A DNA stretch of 64,000 bases from Antennarius striatus. Its lineage: Eukaryota > Chordata > Actinopteri > Lophiiformes > Antennariidae. Each line of letters begins with the position of its first letter. Position 1 is the first letter of the stretch. Location of the stretch: the NCBI RefSeq assembly GCF_040054535.1, contig NC_090796.1:12489501-12553500 (forward strand). Reading direction: 5' to 3'. A model generated the notes under the pieces. It saw nothing but the letters and a program-made list of their open reading frames with translations. It searched no databases and had not been told where the DNA came from. Positions 37,301 through 53,885 of the stretch are shown here, piece after piece. The position numbers and the translations under genes are program-made.

Positions 37301-38324
37301 GATGCTGTAAACTTGTGTGAGGATAAAACGCTGAAGGGAACAAAAGTAGGAATGTTCTCCAGCATCTTACAACCTGCTTCTGTTAACACAATGCCCCTCT
37401 TTATCACATCACTGAACTTTGAGTTTGTGTCTGTGCTCAGCAGGATAAAGTACTCTCATGAGGACAGTAAGGAGGAAGAAGTGATATTTTGGGTTCTATG
37501 TTATAAGGTTCTAAGTGTTCCATCATCTTGAAATGTTTCCATGTAAATATGTAACATCGAGGGTGTGCAACAAATATCTGCTTAACAAAACCTCTTCATG
37601 GTATGCATGCAAAAAAACGGTGCATCCAAAGCACCTATAATAAAGGTTTATTATATAAACATCCCAAACTCCAGGCTGTTGTTCGCTTGTTTCAAAACCA
37701 GGCTTCATGTGGCGGCTCACTAACTGAACAGCTGTATTTGGTTTCAGTTCTGCAGATCTGAGGACAGAATGTTAAAAAATGTGGCCCTACTGGGTGTCCC
37801 AGTAGACGTCAATGAGGGATGGGGTCACTCCCTGTCCGCACAATAAAGAATCCGTTTATGCACTGATCCAACGCACAAAAGCGGAGGTGGTGAGGTGGGA
37901 CATACCTGATGGGATTAACACGTGCAGATTACGTGATACTAGTATACTGATGAGTTATTGATGAAACGGAATATTGCTTTCACTTAAATTTTTAGTGATT
38001 AAGTTATTTTGTGCACCATGAAGGATTTATGTTAAATTAAAACGCAGGATTTCCCCGCTTTCTTCAGACACACCGGAGTTACGTAAGAACCCACACGACC
38101 CCCGTCAAGAACGTGGGACCCCGGGTCCGCCTAGCGAGAAGCGGCTGGGAGGTGCACCGTCCGCCCCGGGCTATCAGAGCACAAGAGGTTCGTCTTATTA
38201 TCTGGCATTTTATTCAGGTAATAGTTTATAGGACATACCAGTTTTCCTGCATCCATTCCAGAGCTCGTCTTTCGTCGAAACGCCGCTCGAAATCGTACTC
38301 GGCAAGCTTGTAACTCTCGTTCAT
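34395..38324 (-). CDS. elovl6l: ELOVL6-like very-long-chain fatty acid elongase, complete
   Basis: Multipass ER condensing enzyme (3-ketoacyl-CoA synthase) that elongates C12-C16 fatty acyl-CoA with malonyl-CoA. Four coding exons on the minus strand: 38324-38239, 36265-36134, 35892-35741, 34825-34395. They total 801 nt, giving 266 residues (human ELOVL6 265), with all splice phases consistent. Visible hallmarks: MQENW in exon 1; [16 protein letters not shown] and [28 protein letters not shown]; the catalytic histidine box HWYHH at residues 140-144; [20 protein letters not shown]; and a Lys-rich C-terminus ending KGSKAE, which fits an ER-retrieval signal. The tail is diverged from ELOVL6 proper, so this is the ELOVL6-like/ELOVL3-related copy. 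It sits next to psd, as ELOVL3 does in human. Start: first ATG of exon 1, matching the family N-terminus. Confidence 0.92.
38065..38185. other. short GC-rich block in intron 1 of the elovl6-like gene
   Basis: CpG-rich segment containing the palindrome GGACCCCGGGTCC (one central base unpaired), directly downstream of the first coding exon in transcript sense. It may be promoter-proximal regulatory sequence. Confidence 0.25.
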
Positions 38325-38440
38325 TTTTAATCAGCGTTGGTTCCGTTTAAAAAAAAAAAAAAACAGAAGCAGCCCTCCGGACGTCCGGATCAGTCTGAGT
38401 GCTGCTCGTCCGTCCGAACAGTCGCACCGGTCAACCGAGA
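38325..38440 (-). promoter_or_regulatory. 5' UTR and promoter region of the elovl6-like gene
   Basis: CpG-rich sequence immediately upstream of the ATG on the minus strand, with an A-run on the plus strand at 38,348-38,362. No TATA box is evident. The transcription start is inferred to lie here because no splice acceptor precedes the ATG. Confidence 0.35.
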
Positions 38441-41170
<2,730 letters not shown>

Positions 41171-41569
41171 CACATGGATGGAGGGACTGGGCATGCCCAG
41201 CCGATGGGGAGGGAGAGGAGGCTGAGAGACGAAGAGGGTGAGAGAGAGGGGGGAGAGAGAGAGAGGGGGGAGAGTGGAAGAGTTTAGACGTCTGTGAGCT
41301 GAGGCGGACGGTGTTTAAGAAACCGACAAGAAGATCTGACACATTTTTATCACCTGACGTGAAACGGATCGTCCCCTTCTGTTCCCATCCAGCGACGCAC
41401 ACACTCCCCCTCTCCCTTCCACGGACGCACACACACTCTCTCACGCGCACACACTCGAGCTGGAGGATAAATGTGGACCGCAGTGTCTCATTTGCGGCAT
41501 CTCATCGTCTCTGGCAGCGGGCAGACAAGCGCCGCCGCCGTTTATCCACAGATTACATCACAGATTCTG
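41171..41569 (+). promoter_or_regulatory. psd: psd promoter and 5' UTR exon
   Basis: A GA-rich block (41,205-41,280) is followed by CpG-rich sequence ending CTG|GTAAGA at 41,569, a strong donor. No in-frame coding start joins to the psd ATG, so the exon is taken as 5' UTR. An upstream ATG at 41,471 opens a 33-codon frame to the donor. The 14-bp palindrome at 41,187-41,200 lies at the presumed promoter. The exact start of transcription is unknown. Confidence 0.45.
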
Positions 41570-43705
41570 GTAAGAAAGCACCTTTTCTGTCATAATGCCG
41601 GATCTGTGTTAGTGGAGGAATCTTTGCGGTGTCGGTGTGCGGTGCTGCTGCCTCAGATGTATGCGGTAAAGTGCACAAGTAGACAAGTAAGTGCACTGCA
41701 TCGCTGACACATCAAGTCGGACCTGTAGGATGCAGAGAAAGGTCATACACCTCGAAATCACGGTGTCATTGGCGCATCTGCTCCTTCCACTCACGGCCTG
41801 CACCGCTAAGTTTTGCCCTTGGCAGGAAAAGTTGGCAGCCTAGTGTTTTATCTATAAGTAGAGTGTGGACGTGAGAAGAATATAGACCAGCATGTCGCAC
41901 CTGAACACAGGAGACACATAGGTGAAGGCACAGGCGCTGGATTTTTGATAATACTGTCTCTCAGGGCCCTGATCCATAGTTCCTCAATGATAAGTGATTG
42001 AATTTTTCCACCGACTGCTTGCAAAATATTTGAGATTTACTGTCCAATGTTTAGGCTATTATGCAGCTTTGACCAATATGTCTATGCATTTAGTGTAACC
42101 TAAAATGATTCACAATGGTTCGATCTGAAGCCCGTCGTAATGAATAAAAGATGATTTCATATTGTTTTACATGACATGTAGTCCATCAGAAACGTTTGTG
42201 CTTATCAATATCTCTATCCTTTTTGGGAGACTGTGGCCAAAGGCCATCTGCCCAGTGGAGTATCAAGATATATCCCAGACTGGAGTCCAGGCATCACTGT
42301 TGGTGGTGGTGGTGGCTGATGACTCTGCTGAGACTAATGAGGCTGATGAGGCCAATGAAATGATAAACCTGGGGAATCTGTTAGGACTGCATGGTTACAG
42401 GTTGGTGGCAGCACGAACAAACCCGGATACAGAAAGAATGAGATGTTTAAAAGATGGAAGCAACACGTTAGGCTAACAATAAAGGTATGTCACTGAAATG
42501 GTAGTGATTAGCTATAGTTGTTATTGGTTGTGACCATACAGTTGATGAGAACATCTGTTAGCGCTTGCTTCACATGCAAAATAATACAAATCATTATCAC
42601 TCTATTGCATTATTTTATTTTTTCAAGTATTAATGTCACCTTGAAATCACCCGAGTTAATGTGTGTTTCTTGCAAAAGTAAATCTAATGTCGGGTGTAAA
42701 TTTGCCAGCGTGCATGATCCTGACGATAAATGGCACTGCAGGAAACGGAGTCGCATGACGGGTTTAAGACCCTGTCAAGTGTTCCTCAATATGAACCCCA
42801 GAGCTGACGTATTCTCAGCTGCCAAGGGCAGCTGGAACCATTTTGTCTTTATTTGTTGCAGCTTATGAATTCCCCATTTGGGGCTCAGTCTAGACTCAGC
42901 CTAGGGTTTCAGTGAATGAATGGTGGTGGCAGAAAAAAGACTCTATTCTTCCCACCTTTCCTGCAGAGAAGTAAAACACACACGTACTCCATCACATTTG
43001 CAGGGTTGCCTGTCAGAGAATCTCTCTGAGGAATCACCTTCAGAAGTCAATTGCACTCTGTTTTTCTCTGAGAACTTCATATGACTTTCATTATTTAATG
43101 TTATAACAGCCTGCATCAATTTCAGTAACGCTTACCCAACAGAGTAGGTCAAGAGTGAAAACTCAAAGGGCAATGTCTTTTCAAGGTTAGACCCTGGAAA
43201 AGAACAGAAGCAGCAGTGTGTTTTGTCTATTGAATTTCCAACCCTGTCAGTGGCTCTCCATTTCAAGCCCATAGGTTCCAACAGTAGATTTTACAAACAC
43301 CTTCAAAGTATGAAGAAAATCCTAAAAGCTGACTGAAACAAGAGGAAATGTGCTTGATGGAGACTGTTTTCTTCTGCAGATGAATGTATTTATCCGACCT
43401 GTGGGTGTTAAAATCAACAGAATATTCTTTAGGTGTCAGTCATAAATAGAGAAGGTAAAGTGAGCACCTATGTTAATAGCTTTGTTTACTTGTTGTCTGG
43501 TTGTATTCATGATATCTTGAAAAGTTGTCAAACGATCATGATGAAATCTTGTATAGATGTGGATCTTCAGCTGAGAACCCCAATGATTTCATTCAGGCTT
43601 CTACATCATGGTCAGTTGTCCTTCATTACTCCCACTAATGAGAGATGCTTGCATATTTGTCTGCAATGTATTTCAAAACATTTCACATGAATTCCCCAGT
43701 TTATG

Positions 43706-43730
43706 ATCATTAAAGTATATCTATCTATCA
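43706..43730 (+). repeat. LINE-like tail with short TATC tract
   Basis: GATCATTAAAGTATATCTAT then TCTATC, nearly identical to the reverse complement of the tail at 3,813-3,865. Confidence 0.5.
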
Positions 43731-45719
43731 TTTGTTGAGGGTTTGCAACAGTTTTGTATTATTATTTTGATACTTTGGACCCTAAAGTAAGACGGTGGGA
43801 CTAAAGACATGTTTGAACCAGCCTCCTCCTGGCCATAAGAAATATTACAAATTTGAGGCGCTTCCTCATTGGCTTACATTTTCAGAAACTCCAGAAGGTT
43901 CGTCCACTATCCAAATAGTCTGTGGTCTGCAACCAATCTAGATGCTCATAAATCAAAATCAGAAGTGAACATAAACTACTGTGTGTTAATGTAAATGAAA
44001 CATGTTGCCTCATTAATTTACCTTAATTGTCTTTTTATTGGGGGCATCAGGCTTTGGTGTATTGGTGTATTTTTTCTATCGACAAATGGAAAATATAGCA
44101 AACATTTCCTAGGGGATAAAATGCTGTTTGGCAGGAAACAGGACACTTGCAGATAGAGTAATAGCCTGAGCGAAAGCTGTGATTACAATGTGGTTGATGC
44201 TAACAACGTTTTGGCTCCCCTCAGTTCATTGGAAGATTGAGATGGTCAACCCGTGTTTCTATTCTCATGTTGTTAATGGTGCTGAGGAAACAGCATTAGT
44301 GACCAGAGAGGGCTTGAATTACAGCATTTTTCTCCTCCCAAGTACATTTTTATTCCTTCCTACACTCTCCCACCATTTGGTCCCTCCCAACAACCCATGG
44401 TTTTTGCAAATGTCTTCTGGTTGCCTTTTTGTTTCAAACCATAGTCTAACTTCAAGTCAGCATCCCGACGAGCTATATGGCTTGTTTTCTGTGCGGCCAA
44501 GAAGCATGTTTGAGATGTGGTAGTGGGAGTATTTAGGAGGTGAGAGTCCTGGCAATGAAAAGGTGCTTTTAGCATTTGGATAGGAGGGGGATTGTGACAT
44601 GATGGCGAAGCATTAGCATTTTACAATCCTGCCATGTTTCCATATAATGAGTGGTTGTCTGCTGCTAGCTGCTCCAGTATGTGAGGCTTTTTCTGTATGT
44701 TGGCTGAGGTGCAGATGGAGCGCTTTGCAGTGGCTTGGATCCTGTGTGATTAATGAAATGCAAATCTGTTATAGACAGCCGTTCATCTTGTTACATGTTG
44801 AAATACCTTCTTATTTTGTCATGATGGTTACTCACAATCAGCACAATAAGAGTATAAGGATACAGGCTTCATTCCTGGCTGTTTGGTAACATTTCAGTGC
44901 CAAGAATCGATTTTTTTTTCTTGACGCTTGATAGCCCACAATGCCCCACAAAGTGTCCAACAGCAAGTGATATCACAGTTTATCTGATTTCATGGGATTT
45001 AGTGGAGGAGTAGAGTTACATAAATGGTGAGTTCCGTAATGCACTTCTAAATATTTTGACTGCCCTGATTTGAGATTAAATACCCTGTTCTTGTGTTAAG
45101 GTAAATTCCAATATTTTTCAGCATGTGTCTCAACTATTTCTCTCAATTTCCAAGCAAATGCAGCACTAATTGAAGTGATAGTGTCTGCATTAATACCAGC
45201 ATAAATATAATCACATTGTATTTATCCTATGAGGTTAGGTTGAATGTTCATATCTGAGGAGGTGTAGCTACAAACTATTTTGTTTCACTGAATCAGTCAT
45301 CAGAATTATCAGTTTTTTGTCATTCAACAAGTCTAGTAGTCAAACCTCAGCTCCTGTACATCCTTGATCTTCAAAAAGTTGGGAAAGACATTTCGAAAGT
45401 GAAGAACAGAAAGAAGAAATCCAATCATGATCCTCCTCTTCTCACACTGAGGAGTTTATTTTTAAACCCCCCCAGATCAATGAGACTCATTGTTTGCCTC
45501 TGTAGGACTCTCAAGTTCAACACAAACATCCTCATTGGTGGGTAGAAGCAATCAGCTTGACCGTTTAATTGGATTGCACTTAATGTTGTTTCTCTGAACT
45601 AGAACAGCGGTGAAATTGTTGATTTCAGAACTCAGAAAGCCTCCTTGTTTTAAAAAACTCCTCCAAATCTATGTATGCATCTACGTATGTATGTACGTGT
45701 GTATATATGTATGTACTGT

Positions 45720-45895
<176 letters not shown>

Positions 45896-46235
45896 GTCAA
45901 TTGTGTATAGATGGCCTTTCATTTCTTTATAGAATAGAATAGGATAGAATAGAATAGAATTAGGCTTTTAAAGAAATGTCTGCTACTCATCTTTGAAAGC
46001 CAGAAAAGTTGTCTTATGTTTCCAGAGACTGTGCTTGAGTTGTAATATACTGTATTCATTTAACCCTGATCCTCCTTACAGTAATGAATGCAGACAGCCC
46101 TCTGTGGTTTCAACGTCTCTCCTCAGCTAATTGCATCTTAAGAGATTGATTTAAACTGCTCCTGTAATTAACAGAAATACATCACATTGAAGAAGTTAAA
46201 GACTTCTGCATGAATGAGTGTGTGACCCTGTGAAT

Positions 46236-46470
46236 AACGCCAGATCCATTCAGAAATGGCTTTTCCAGGTTTGTGGGGAAGAATCTGACTGGCTTGTGCA
46301 GAACCGTGACCTCAATTCCATCCAACACCTCAGGGATGAGCTGGAGCTCTAAATAAGAGTTAGGCAATATCACCAAATATCATTGGTGGACCTTGTTAAT
46401 ACTCTCTGGATGAATGGGCTGAAATTGTTGCATCCAGGTTCAGAAATTCTGAAACATTTTGATTCATGGG
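46236..46470 (+). mobile_element. decayed Tc1-family transposase fragment
   Basis: The plus strand reads ESDWLVQNRDLNSIQHLRDE, which aligns with the Tc1 block DWPAQSPDLNPIEHLWDE, and is closed by a TAA soon after. Downstream, nucleotides encoding LVNTLWMNGLKL correspond to the next Tc1 block (LTNALLDEWAK-type) in another frame. Conserved Ser-Pro and Trp residues are lost, so the copy is inactive. No terminal repeats were identified. Confidence 0.7.
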
Positions 46471-48298
46471 TCTGCAGTGTTTCTGATGCTTCTTATCTGA
46501 GAACTTAGATGAGAAGGACAATGTTAGAGTTGCGAAGGTTGAAGTTTATCACTGGCTGTAAGCCTGAGGTTGATCTGGTATCACGGTGACAAGAAACATC
46601 ACACATAAACAAGCAAAGCCAGTGAGGACTAGGCAGATCTCAGAAGAGGAACATTCTGCCTTTAATGTCATTACAACTGAAAACGAGGGCACAGACACGC
46701 AGTGGCCCAGTGTGAAAAACATGAAATACAGGTGATTGTGTTTTTCATACGATTTTAAAAAATTAAATCTGAATAAAAGTCATTACTTCTCAGACCTCCT
46801 CAGACACAAATCCAGGTCATCCTACAACTAAAGAGAGTTGTAATGCATTAAAATGTAAAAAGTGTCTCTTTTACACGTGTTTGACTTCCATGTAATTGCT
46901 TATCTGTGCCTTTTTGTCCACCCTGAAAATACAGAATTAATGTGAATATTTCTCAGTCATGCTTCCATTTATACCTATCTTATCATCATCATCTCAGAAC
47001 ATTCTCCACCCTATCGCAAATAACTTCAAATGAAGGGTGTATTTTTGATAGTGGGTCACAAATATGGACCAGTTTTATAAAGGATCCAGTAATTCCCAAA
47101 AACAACTGAATGCTGCAGTTTTCAGTCATGCAGTAATACAGTGTTTTATTTTCTTAATTTTACATTTCTGTACTTTTCTTTAGTATTGCAATGGAGGAAT
47201 GTTTTTTTCATAACAAGTTTTGATGCATCACACATGTTATTTTTTCTTTATCTCCTTAAAAGTAATTTCTTTAACATCTGTCAAAGATAATTAAATGAAT
47301 AGCTAAAGTCTTAAATGTTAGTTTCCACTTTATGAGGAACTTCATTGTCCGTACCAAACTCCGAGGAAAGAGAAAGTACACATTTTAAAAAACATTAATA
47401 AGTACTCGAACATTTATACGGTCTACATTTGAGAGAGAAACTCCACTCACCTGTACTTGTTTACATTTTTCCTTATACAGGGCGAATAAAGTATTAAGAA
47501 AAGAAAAAAGACCATTTCTATAATGTGATGATGATGCTTCTCTTCATAATGAAAATATTTAAAGTATATTTCAGCTATGAAATGTTTCAGGCGTGGCATT
47601 GCAGGTGACATTAAGGAAATTCCCTTATATTCCTTTTCTTTATTAATTATTCATTAATTGTGTAGGAGGAAGGGTTCAGACATTCTTCAGATGTTGCCGC
47701 CCAACAGATCAGACTCCATTTCCAGATTTCATCCACTCACATCTGTTACTATTACATTGGAATGTATCCCACGCGGAGAGAGGTGTCTTTAAATGCTCTA
47801 TGCCTTGTGTGTTGCATGTTTTCTCCTTGCATCATCTCCCTCGCTATTTCACACTGACTCAGCATGCATGTGAGAGGCAGGGGAAGGGGGCAGGGCTAGG
47901 GTTGGCTGAGTGCGAGCATCACTGCCGGAGAGGTCTGCACTGCTTTCCTGGAGTCCAGGAAGGAAGGAGGGAAGATGAGAAGGAAGGAATGAAGGAATAA
48001 CAGAGAGGATGAGATAAGATAAACCATGTGGGAGGTGTAAATCCTGTATGGATGAAGCGGCTGTGAGAGGAGGAGAGGTGAGAGTGAGATTGAGATGAGA
48101 GGAGGAGATGAAAGATTTTTTTTTTTTAATGTTGGTGCGTCGATAGTACAAATGTGCTGCTGGTGTCTTCGATTGGGGATCAGGTAGTGGAGAGCTTTGT
48201 ATTATGAGACAGATGAGACGGATGAGACAGATGTGCATGCCAATGTTGCAAGACACATGAACAGATGACTAATGGCAAAGAGTGGGACTCGTCAGTGT

Positions 48299-48301
<3 letters not shown>

Positions 48302-48358
<57 letters not shown>
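48302..48358. repeat. (GT)n microsatellite
   Basis: About 28 GT units in psd intron 1. Confidence 0.95.
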
Positions 48359-48366
<8 letters not shown>

Positions 48367-48706
48367 AGATTATGAGTGCCAAGGCATGAATGAGAACCCG
48401 TGTGTGAGGCTGTTTGAAATGAGGAACTGCATTTATTTATAATAGCGTGCAACGCCACCACAGCGTAAGATCAGTGTCCTTTTTGTTGATCAGTGTAATT
48501 TATATGCAGCTGCTTTATTTATAGGCTGATTGGAAAATTATTATCATTAATGAATATCACCAAATAACATTTTATCTTTCCACAACTGTGATTCAGAGAA
48601 GCGATTTTGAGCAAAACATGAGATTTGATTTAGTTTGTGATGCCTAAGAATGGTAAAGTTGATGTCATTAATCAATATCAGGAAGGTTAACCTAGTTTAG
48701 GTTGAC

Positions 48707-48737
48707 CTTTTTAAACAGACTTAATCTGTTTAAAAAG
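48707..48737. repeat. perfect 13-bp hairpin, 5-nt loop
   Basis: CTTTTTAAACAGA and its exact reverse complement enclose CTTAA. A second, imperfect palindrome (GGTTAACCT/AGGTTGACC) lies immediately to the left at 48,685-48,707. Confidence 0.75.
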
Positions 48738-51700
48738 CATTTTGATTTGTTGTGTAAGCTTTATATATAAACAAATACCATTAACATTATAAAGCATACA
48801 CACACACACAGACACACAAGTACACACACATTTATAATGATGCTAAGAAGTTACAGCGGTTCTCCCTTTGTCTCTGTCATTACATATTTTCTTTAATTAT
48901 CAGTTCACATCATTTATTTCAACTGAAAATGCGTCATCTTGGAACAAGCGTAGGTGTCCTCACTGAGGCTGATGTTGAGTGCAAGTTTTTAATCACAGCT
49001 TGATCCACATTTGACATTTATCTTTATTTTTAGGCAACATTATCATGAAAATGATGTTACCTTAATCTATCCAGTTTTGTTTGTCTGTTTTTTCTGCTGG
49101 TGTTATGGAGGGATGGAGCTATGCAAGAAGCAAGGAAGTGGCCACCGCCGTGTAGTTTAACCAAACTCTCTTCTTCGGAAAACCCTGCTGTGTCTCACAC
49201 ACACATAAAGTTTTAGTGCCCCTGCATGAGTCAGAGGATTCATCTCTTTTGTTTGGACGTCTCTCTGAAGGCAGCAGCGGAAGCGAAAGAAAGGGAAGCT
49301 GACAAGAGCAAGGCAACACAGTCATGCTTCACGGTTTGACATTTGTCGTTTTAATTCCAGTTAGGCCTCTTTAATGGCTGCGTGGTTAATCACGATTCAG
49401 TGGAGTGGGTGTTCATTGCATTTGAGTGTATTTTGGGGGGACTTGTGACTTGTCTTTGAAATCTGCTGTAGGTTGCTGTAGGGTACAGTAGAGTGTGTGA
49501 TTGTACAGGATGTTGTGATATAATGTAAGGGGATCAATAGTTTATTCAATTAGTGGGAGTGGATGACTGAGGGTGGAGTGTTGAACTGCGATTGTCCCTG
49601 GATGTACGTCTCCCTTCAGCTTTACACAAAGCATCTGAACCTCCGTCGGCTCTAGCGTACTCCTCCTGAACCTGCGTGGTCTGTCAAGTTGCAGAAATCA
49701 TAGCGGTTAGTGCACCAGCAAGCAAACTGAGAGCTAATATTAGCATTGGCACCGCCCCTGACTCCCCACTTTCTCTATCTCATATCCAGGGGAGCTAATA
49801 TTAGAGCTGCATAGGCTCACTTTGGTTTAATTACCTGCATGGTTTCTCAAGTAAATTCCCAAGCAAACACCAGGTTCTGTCTTCTGTTAGAAATGTAATC
49901 CAGAACGACAGCATGAGGGCAAGTCATCAGCGCTGAGCAGCAGTGGCATTTTGCTGCTAAAGATTCACATTTTGTCCGACAGTTTATGATCTCCTATCAG
50001 TTTTCTAAATTAATGAAGGATAATTTTTTTGCCACAAAATACCAAGATATTGCCAAGATGTCTGGATGTGAAAAATCGTAATCAATTTAATCATTTACAT
50101 TTAAGAATTACAAAAATAGTCTTCTTGTGGGGTGTTCACACGTTCTCCCCACGTCTGTGAGGGTTCCCCCTGAGAATAATCACGCAAATCAGGTGAATTG
50201 CTGAATCTAAATAGATGCGAATGTAAGCTTGTTGTTTGTCTGTATGTTGGCCCTGGAAACACACAGAGAAACAACTGGCAACCTTCTGGCCACTGTGACA
50301 CCGCACAGGCAAAGAAAATGTATGGATAATCAACTAAATGACAAAAAGAGACAAATAAGATAAATGGGATTATATTCAGTAATACTAGTGTTATCCTTGT
50401 GCATGCTAGTTTACAGTATGGCAATATAAATACTTTTCATTTTGATTTTTAATTTAGATTCAGAATACTTTCTCCACTACTGTAAATACTGTAATCTAAT
50501 TGGGGCACAAAAAACACAAAATGTTTAAAAACATGTTCATTTTTCTTTATAATTCAAACGACCAACATCTTACGTTTATATCCAGGGTTAATTTGGAGAA
50601 TTTTTCATTTCGATTCCAGTGATTTCACCCTTTAAACACTCCAGTTTCACTTCTTTCGCTCCGCTTTTTCACCACTGCCTGCCTGAAATGGACCTTCCTG
50701 TAACTCTACACTCCCATCGCTCAGGCAGACTGCCAGCTCCATCCCTCACATAGTGTATGTGACTCTCATCCTCATACTGCTTACCTTTTACCATCTCTAT
50801 CTTTCAGCTTCCTGTTCTCTGTCCAGCTACCTCTTGTGCTCCTCTTTCCACACATCTTTATTATGGATTGTTCTCAGTAGTATTGTCTTAGGTGGAGAAC
50901 CAGTGGTTTAAAGGAGCATAAATGAACAAATGATCATCAGAACCCACAATTCACTATTTTACGTGCAAAACACTGTTGTCACATTGTCATTTCAACTCCT
51001 CAATGATTTATGTCCACGCTGAAACACCAAAAATCAAAAAGCAGTTTAAAATTTCCGTTTTCCATTCTAAATTAATCTCCTATAACAACAAGTATATGCG
51101 CTGCCAAAACCTAGCCCACGTCAGACACTGATTAAAATTCTGCTGTTTAAATATCATTACACATATTTAGTGCTTTTCATTTACACATTTACCTTTTTTA
51201 AGGTCTACAAATGGATTTTGATATCAGTTCATACATTAGATTTTTAACCAGTGTGTGCTGCACAGCTGCAGTGAGACACAGTTCACTGCCTCTGCAGCTC
51301 AGTCCCCTACACTCTCCCTGTGTCCTTGGATAAGAAAGTGAATGGTGGTTGTTCCACAGGCATGTGAGTCATTCCTAAATGGTTATGGCTCCTGATGTGC
51401 AAGGTGATGTCTTGCACGGTAGCATCGGCCACTGCTTTGTGAATGTTTGTGGTGAATGCTGGATTATGTTGCTAAATGCTGTAAGTGGTGAGTCATATAG
51501 CACGGACAGTTCACAACTTCTGACGTCAACATGTGTCATCATTTTCCCCTCCAATGCCGATGGTGTTTGCAGGCCAAGAACAGCAGTAAAGGTTTTTGGG
51601 GTTTTTTACAATTGCAAATATGTGGTTTTAGTGTGATTGTAGAAGCTAACTTTGATAAGATAACAGTCTAATTGACAACCTACCTCATTTTTGTCAGCAT

Positions 51701-53885
51701 TTACAGTAAAGGAAATGTGTTTCTGCTCTATTCCTCTTTTTTGAAAAAGTCATTTTTCGTGGACAACAAAACCAAAATACATTCAAAAATACAAAAACAG
51801 AAGACAAGAGAACGGTCAGTTTTTTCAGACTTTTTTTAAGGACTGTTGCAGCCATGTTGCAACATTGCCTTTCTCACACATTTATTAACAGTATTACCCC
51901 TGGAGTTACCAACAACTGGACAGAGGGTGTTTTTGAACAGCGTAGCTGTGGGAACAGTAACAGAGGTGTGAAAATGTGGCAAACAGAGAGGCAGTTTAAA
52001 TTATTTGCTTAACAATTTGAGGCTGAAAAAGAGAAACATTTCATTTTGTTTCAATTTAAAATGTGTTGTTCTTATCCACAATGATCAGAAAAACTCATTA
52101 GCTGGCCAATGGAAAGGGGAAAAACTTTAACAAACAAGCGAAATAATTTACCATTGAATTCAGAGAAATTGGGTAAAAAATTATAAAGCTGAAAAAGTGA
52201 TGAATTTGGTATTCTTTTCTTTTTAAATTGAGGTCAGAAACATCAGTTGAGTTCAAAGTTGACTTACATGAAGCGTGACCACAATAGTTCCTTCTGTCAA
52301 CTTTCATTTCCAACACGTTCTCTCCAACTGTTACCACAAGAGATCTTCAATCTGTTAATGTTGGCAGCAGTCCGGATTTCACCATCCTGACTGACTTGTT
52401 CTGCTACAATTGAGATGTGTTGTCTTTGGTATTATCGGCATAAAGCGTCAGTCGTTCACTGCATGAATGAAAAGCATAAGAGTGGCAGTTGAAAAGAATT
52501 CAGATCAGTTGAGCTGAGCATTGAGGAAATCAGCTCAACATAGGAAATAAGTGGCTGAAGCACAGCTATAAAACAGAAAAATGTCTGCGCTGTACCTCAA
52601 GCATTCTGTCGCTGATGTTTGAATTGGCATTGAACTCATGGGGTTTGACATGCATGATCAAGATTGCTCTGTAGTATTTTTGACTAACAGGAAGTTGTCT
52701 ATATCATTGCTGCATCAATGCCAAAGTGATTCCTACAATATAATCTGATTAAACTAATCTGATTTTCCATGATTTATTTCACCCTGTTTATTCTCCCAGT
52801 CCAAAACACAGGTCCTGTAATTGATTGATTTGTGGTTGGATCACTGAGCACTGAATTGTTTCATTCAGAATTTAGTTGAAGCGCTGTCATCAGATCCTAT
52901 CAGTGTTGAGTCAGAGAGCAACGGAGGAAGTGAGGGATAATTTCCTGCTTCCCTTCCCTGGAGAATAAGCTCATGTTCTTTTGAACACCAAGAGACATCC
53001 CTTTGCCTCCTTACTTTGCAATGTATATCCCAACAAAGATAGTACTGAATGGATTCAAGTTATGCCATTTGGAAAAGTCTTAAATAGAGGAAAAATCCAA
53101 TTGCTCTTATTCAGGTATTTGCGTTTGTTGAATCCCACAATATCTGCACCTCCTAGCATGTTCCCAAATGATCTTGTTCATCTGTGACAAGGTAGTTTGT
53201 CTGAAGTTAGTCTAAAGGTCCAGTTATGTCGCTGAGTTTCATTCCCAGCACAATCCAGTGAACAATCAAATATTTTCTTTAACAAGAATGCACACAGACT
53301 GGGTAGCAGCACACACATATCATCCAATGTGTGTGTGGAGAGAGCATTTGTGTCAATCTCTGTTCTCAGAACTCAGTAGAAACACTTTTTTGTCATGTCT
53401 ACTGAATGTGGATGCTTTTTTTCTGCAACAGTGTAGTATTGAGAATTTACTTACATGAATCCTTTTTATTTATACTCTGATTTTAAACTCAACTCAAGCT
53501 TTATGGATAGACGGTTGAATGTGTGGGGGTTTTTTTCCAGTATAACGCAGTGATTCATTTTTAAGCTGTGTCAGGATTGTACTTTGAAAATACAAAAGAC
53601 TATCACATGCACCTTTCTTTCATTCACAGGTATGAAGAATGGGGAGCTGTTGGAGGTATCCCATGGGCATGTCTGTCCTCTGGCCATTGAGCCTGTGTGT
53701 CTCTGCTCAGCACACAGACATCCCGGCAGAGAGAAGAAACACTGTCTGAAAATAAACTGACGCCTGCCACCAGCAGAAATATAAAATAAAAGAAAATAAA
53801 AGAAGACAAAGGAGGCCTTTTCTGTTTTTTATCCACGCTGTCTGACTCTCTATGCACCACTTATAGTTCTTTGTCCTCATTACAG

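Noticed and set aside
42162..42476. 104-codon plus-strand open frame in psd intron 1
   Set aside because: Low-complexity Val and Asp/Glu/Ala/Asn stretches come from GGT and GAxG repeats; no homologue recognised and no splice signals that join psd in phase.
53629..53760. Segment after a CATTCACAG acceptor with an ATG frame just upstream of the main psd exon
   Set aside because: The frame ends in a stop at about 53,760 and no clear donor joins it to 53,886 in a supported way; it could be an untranslated exon but this cannot be shown.
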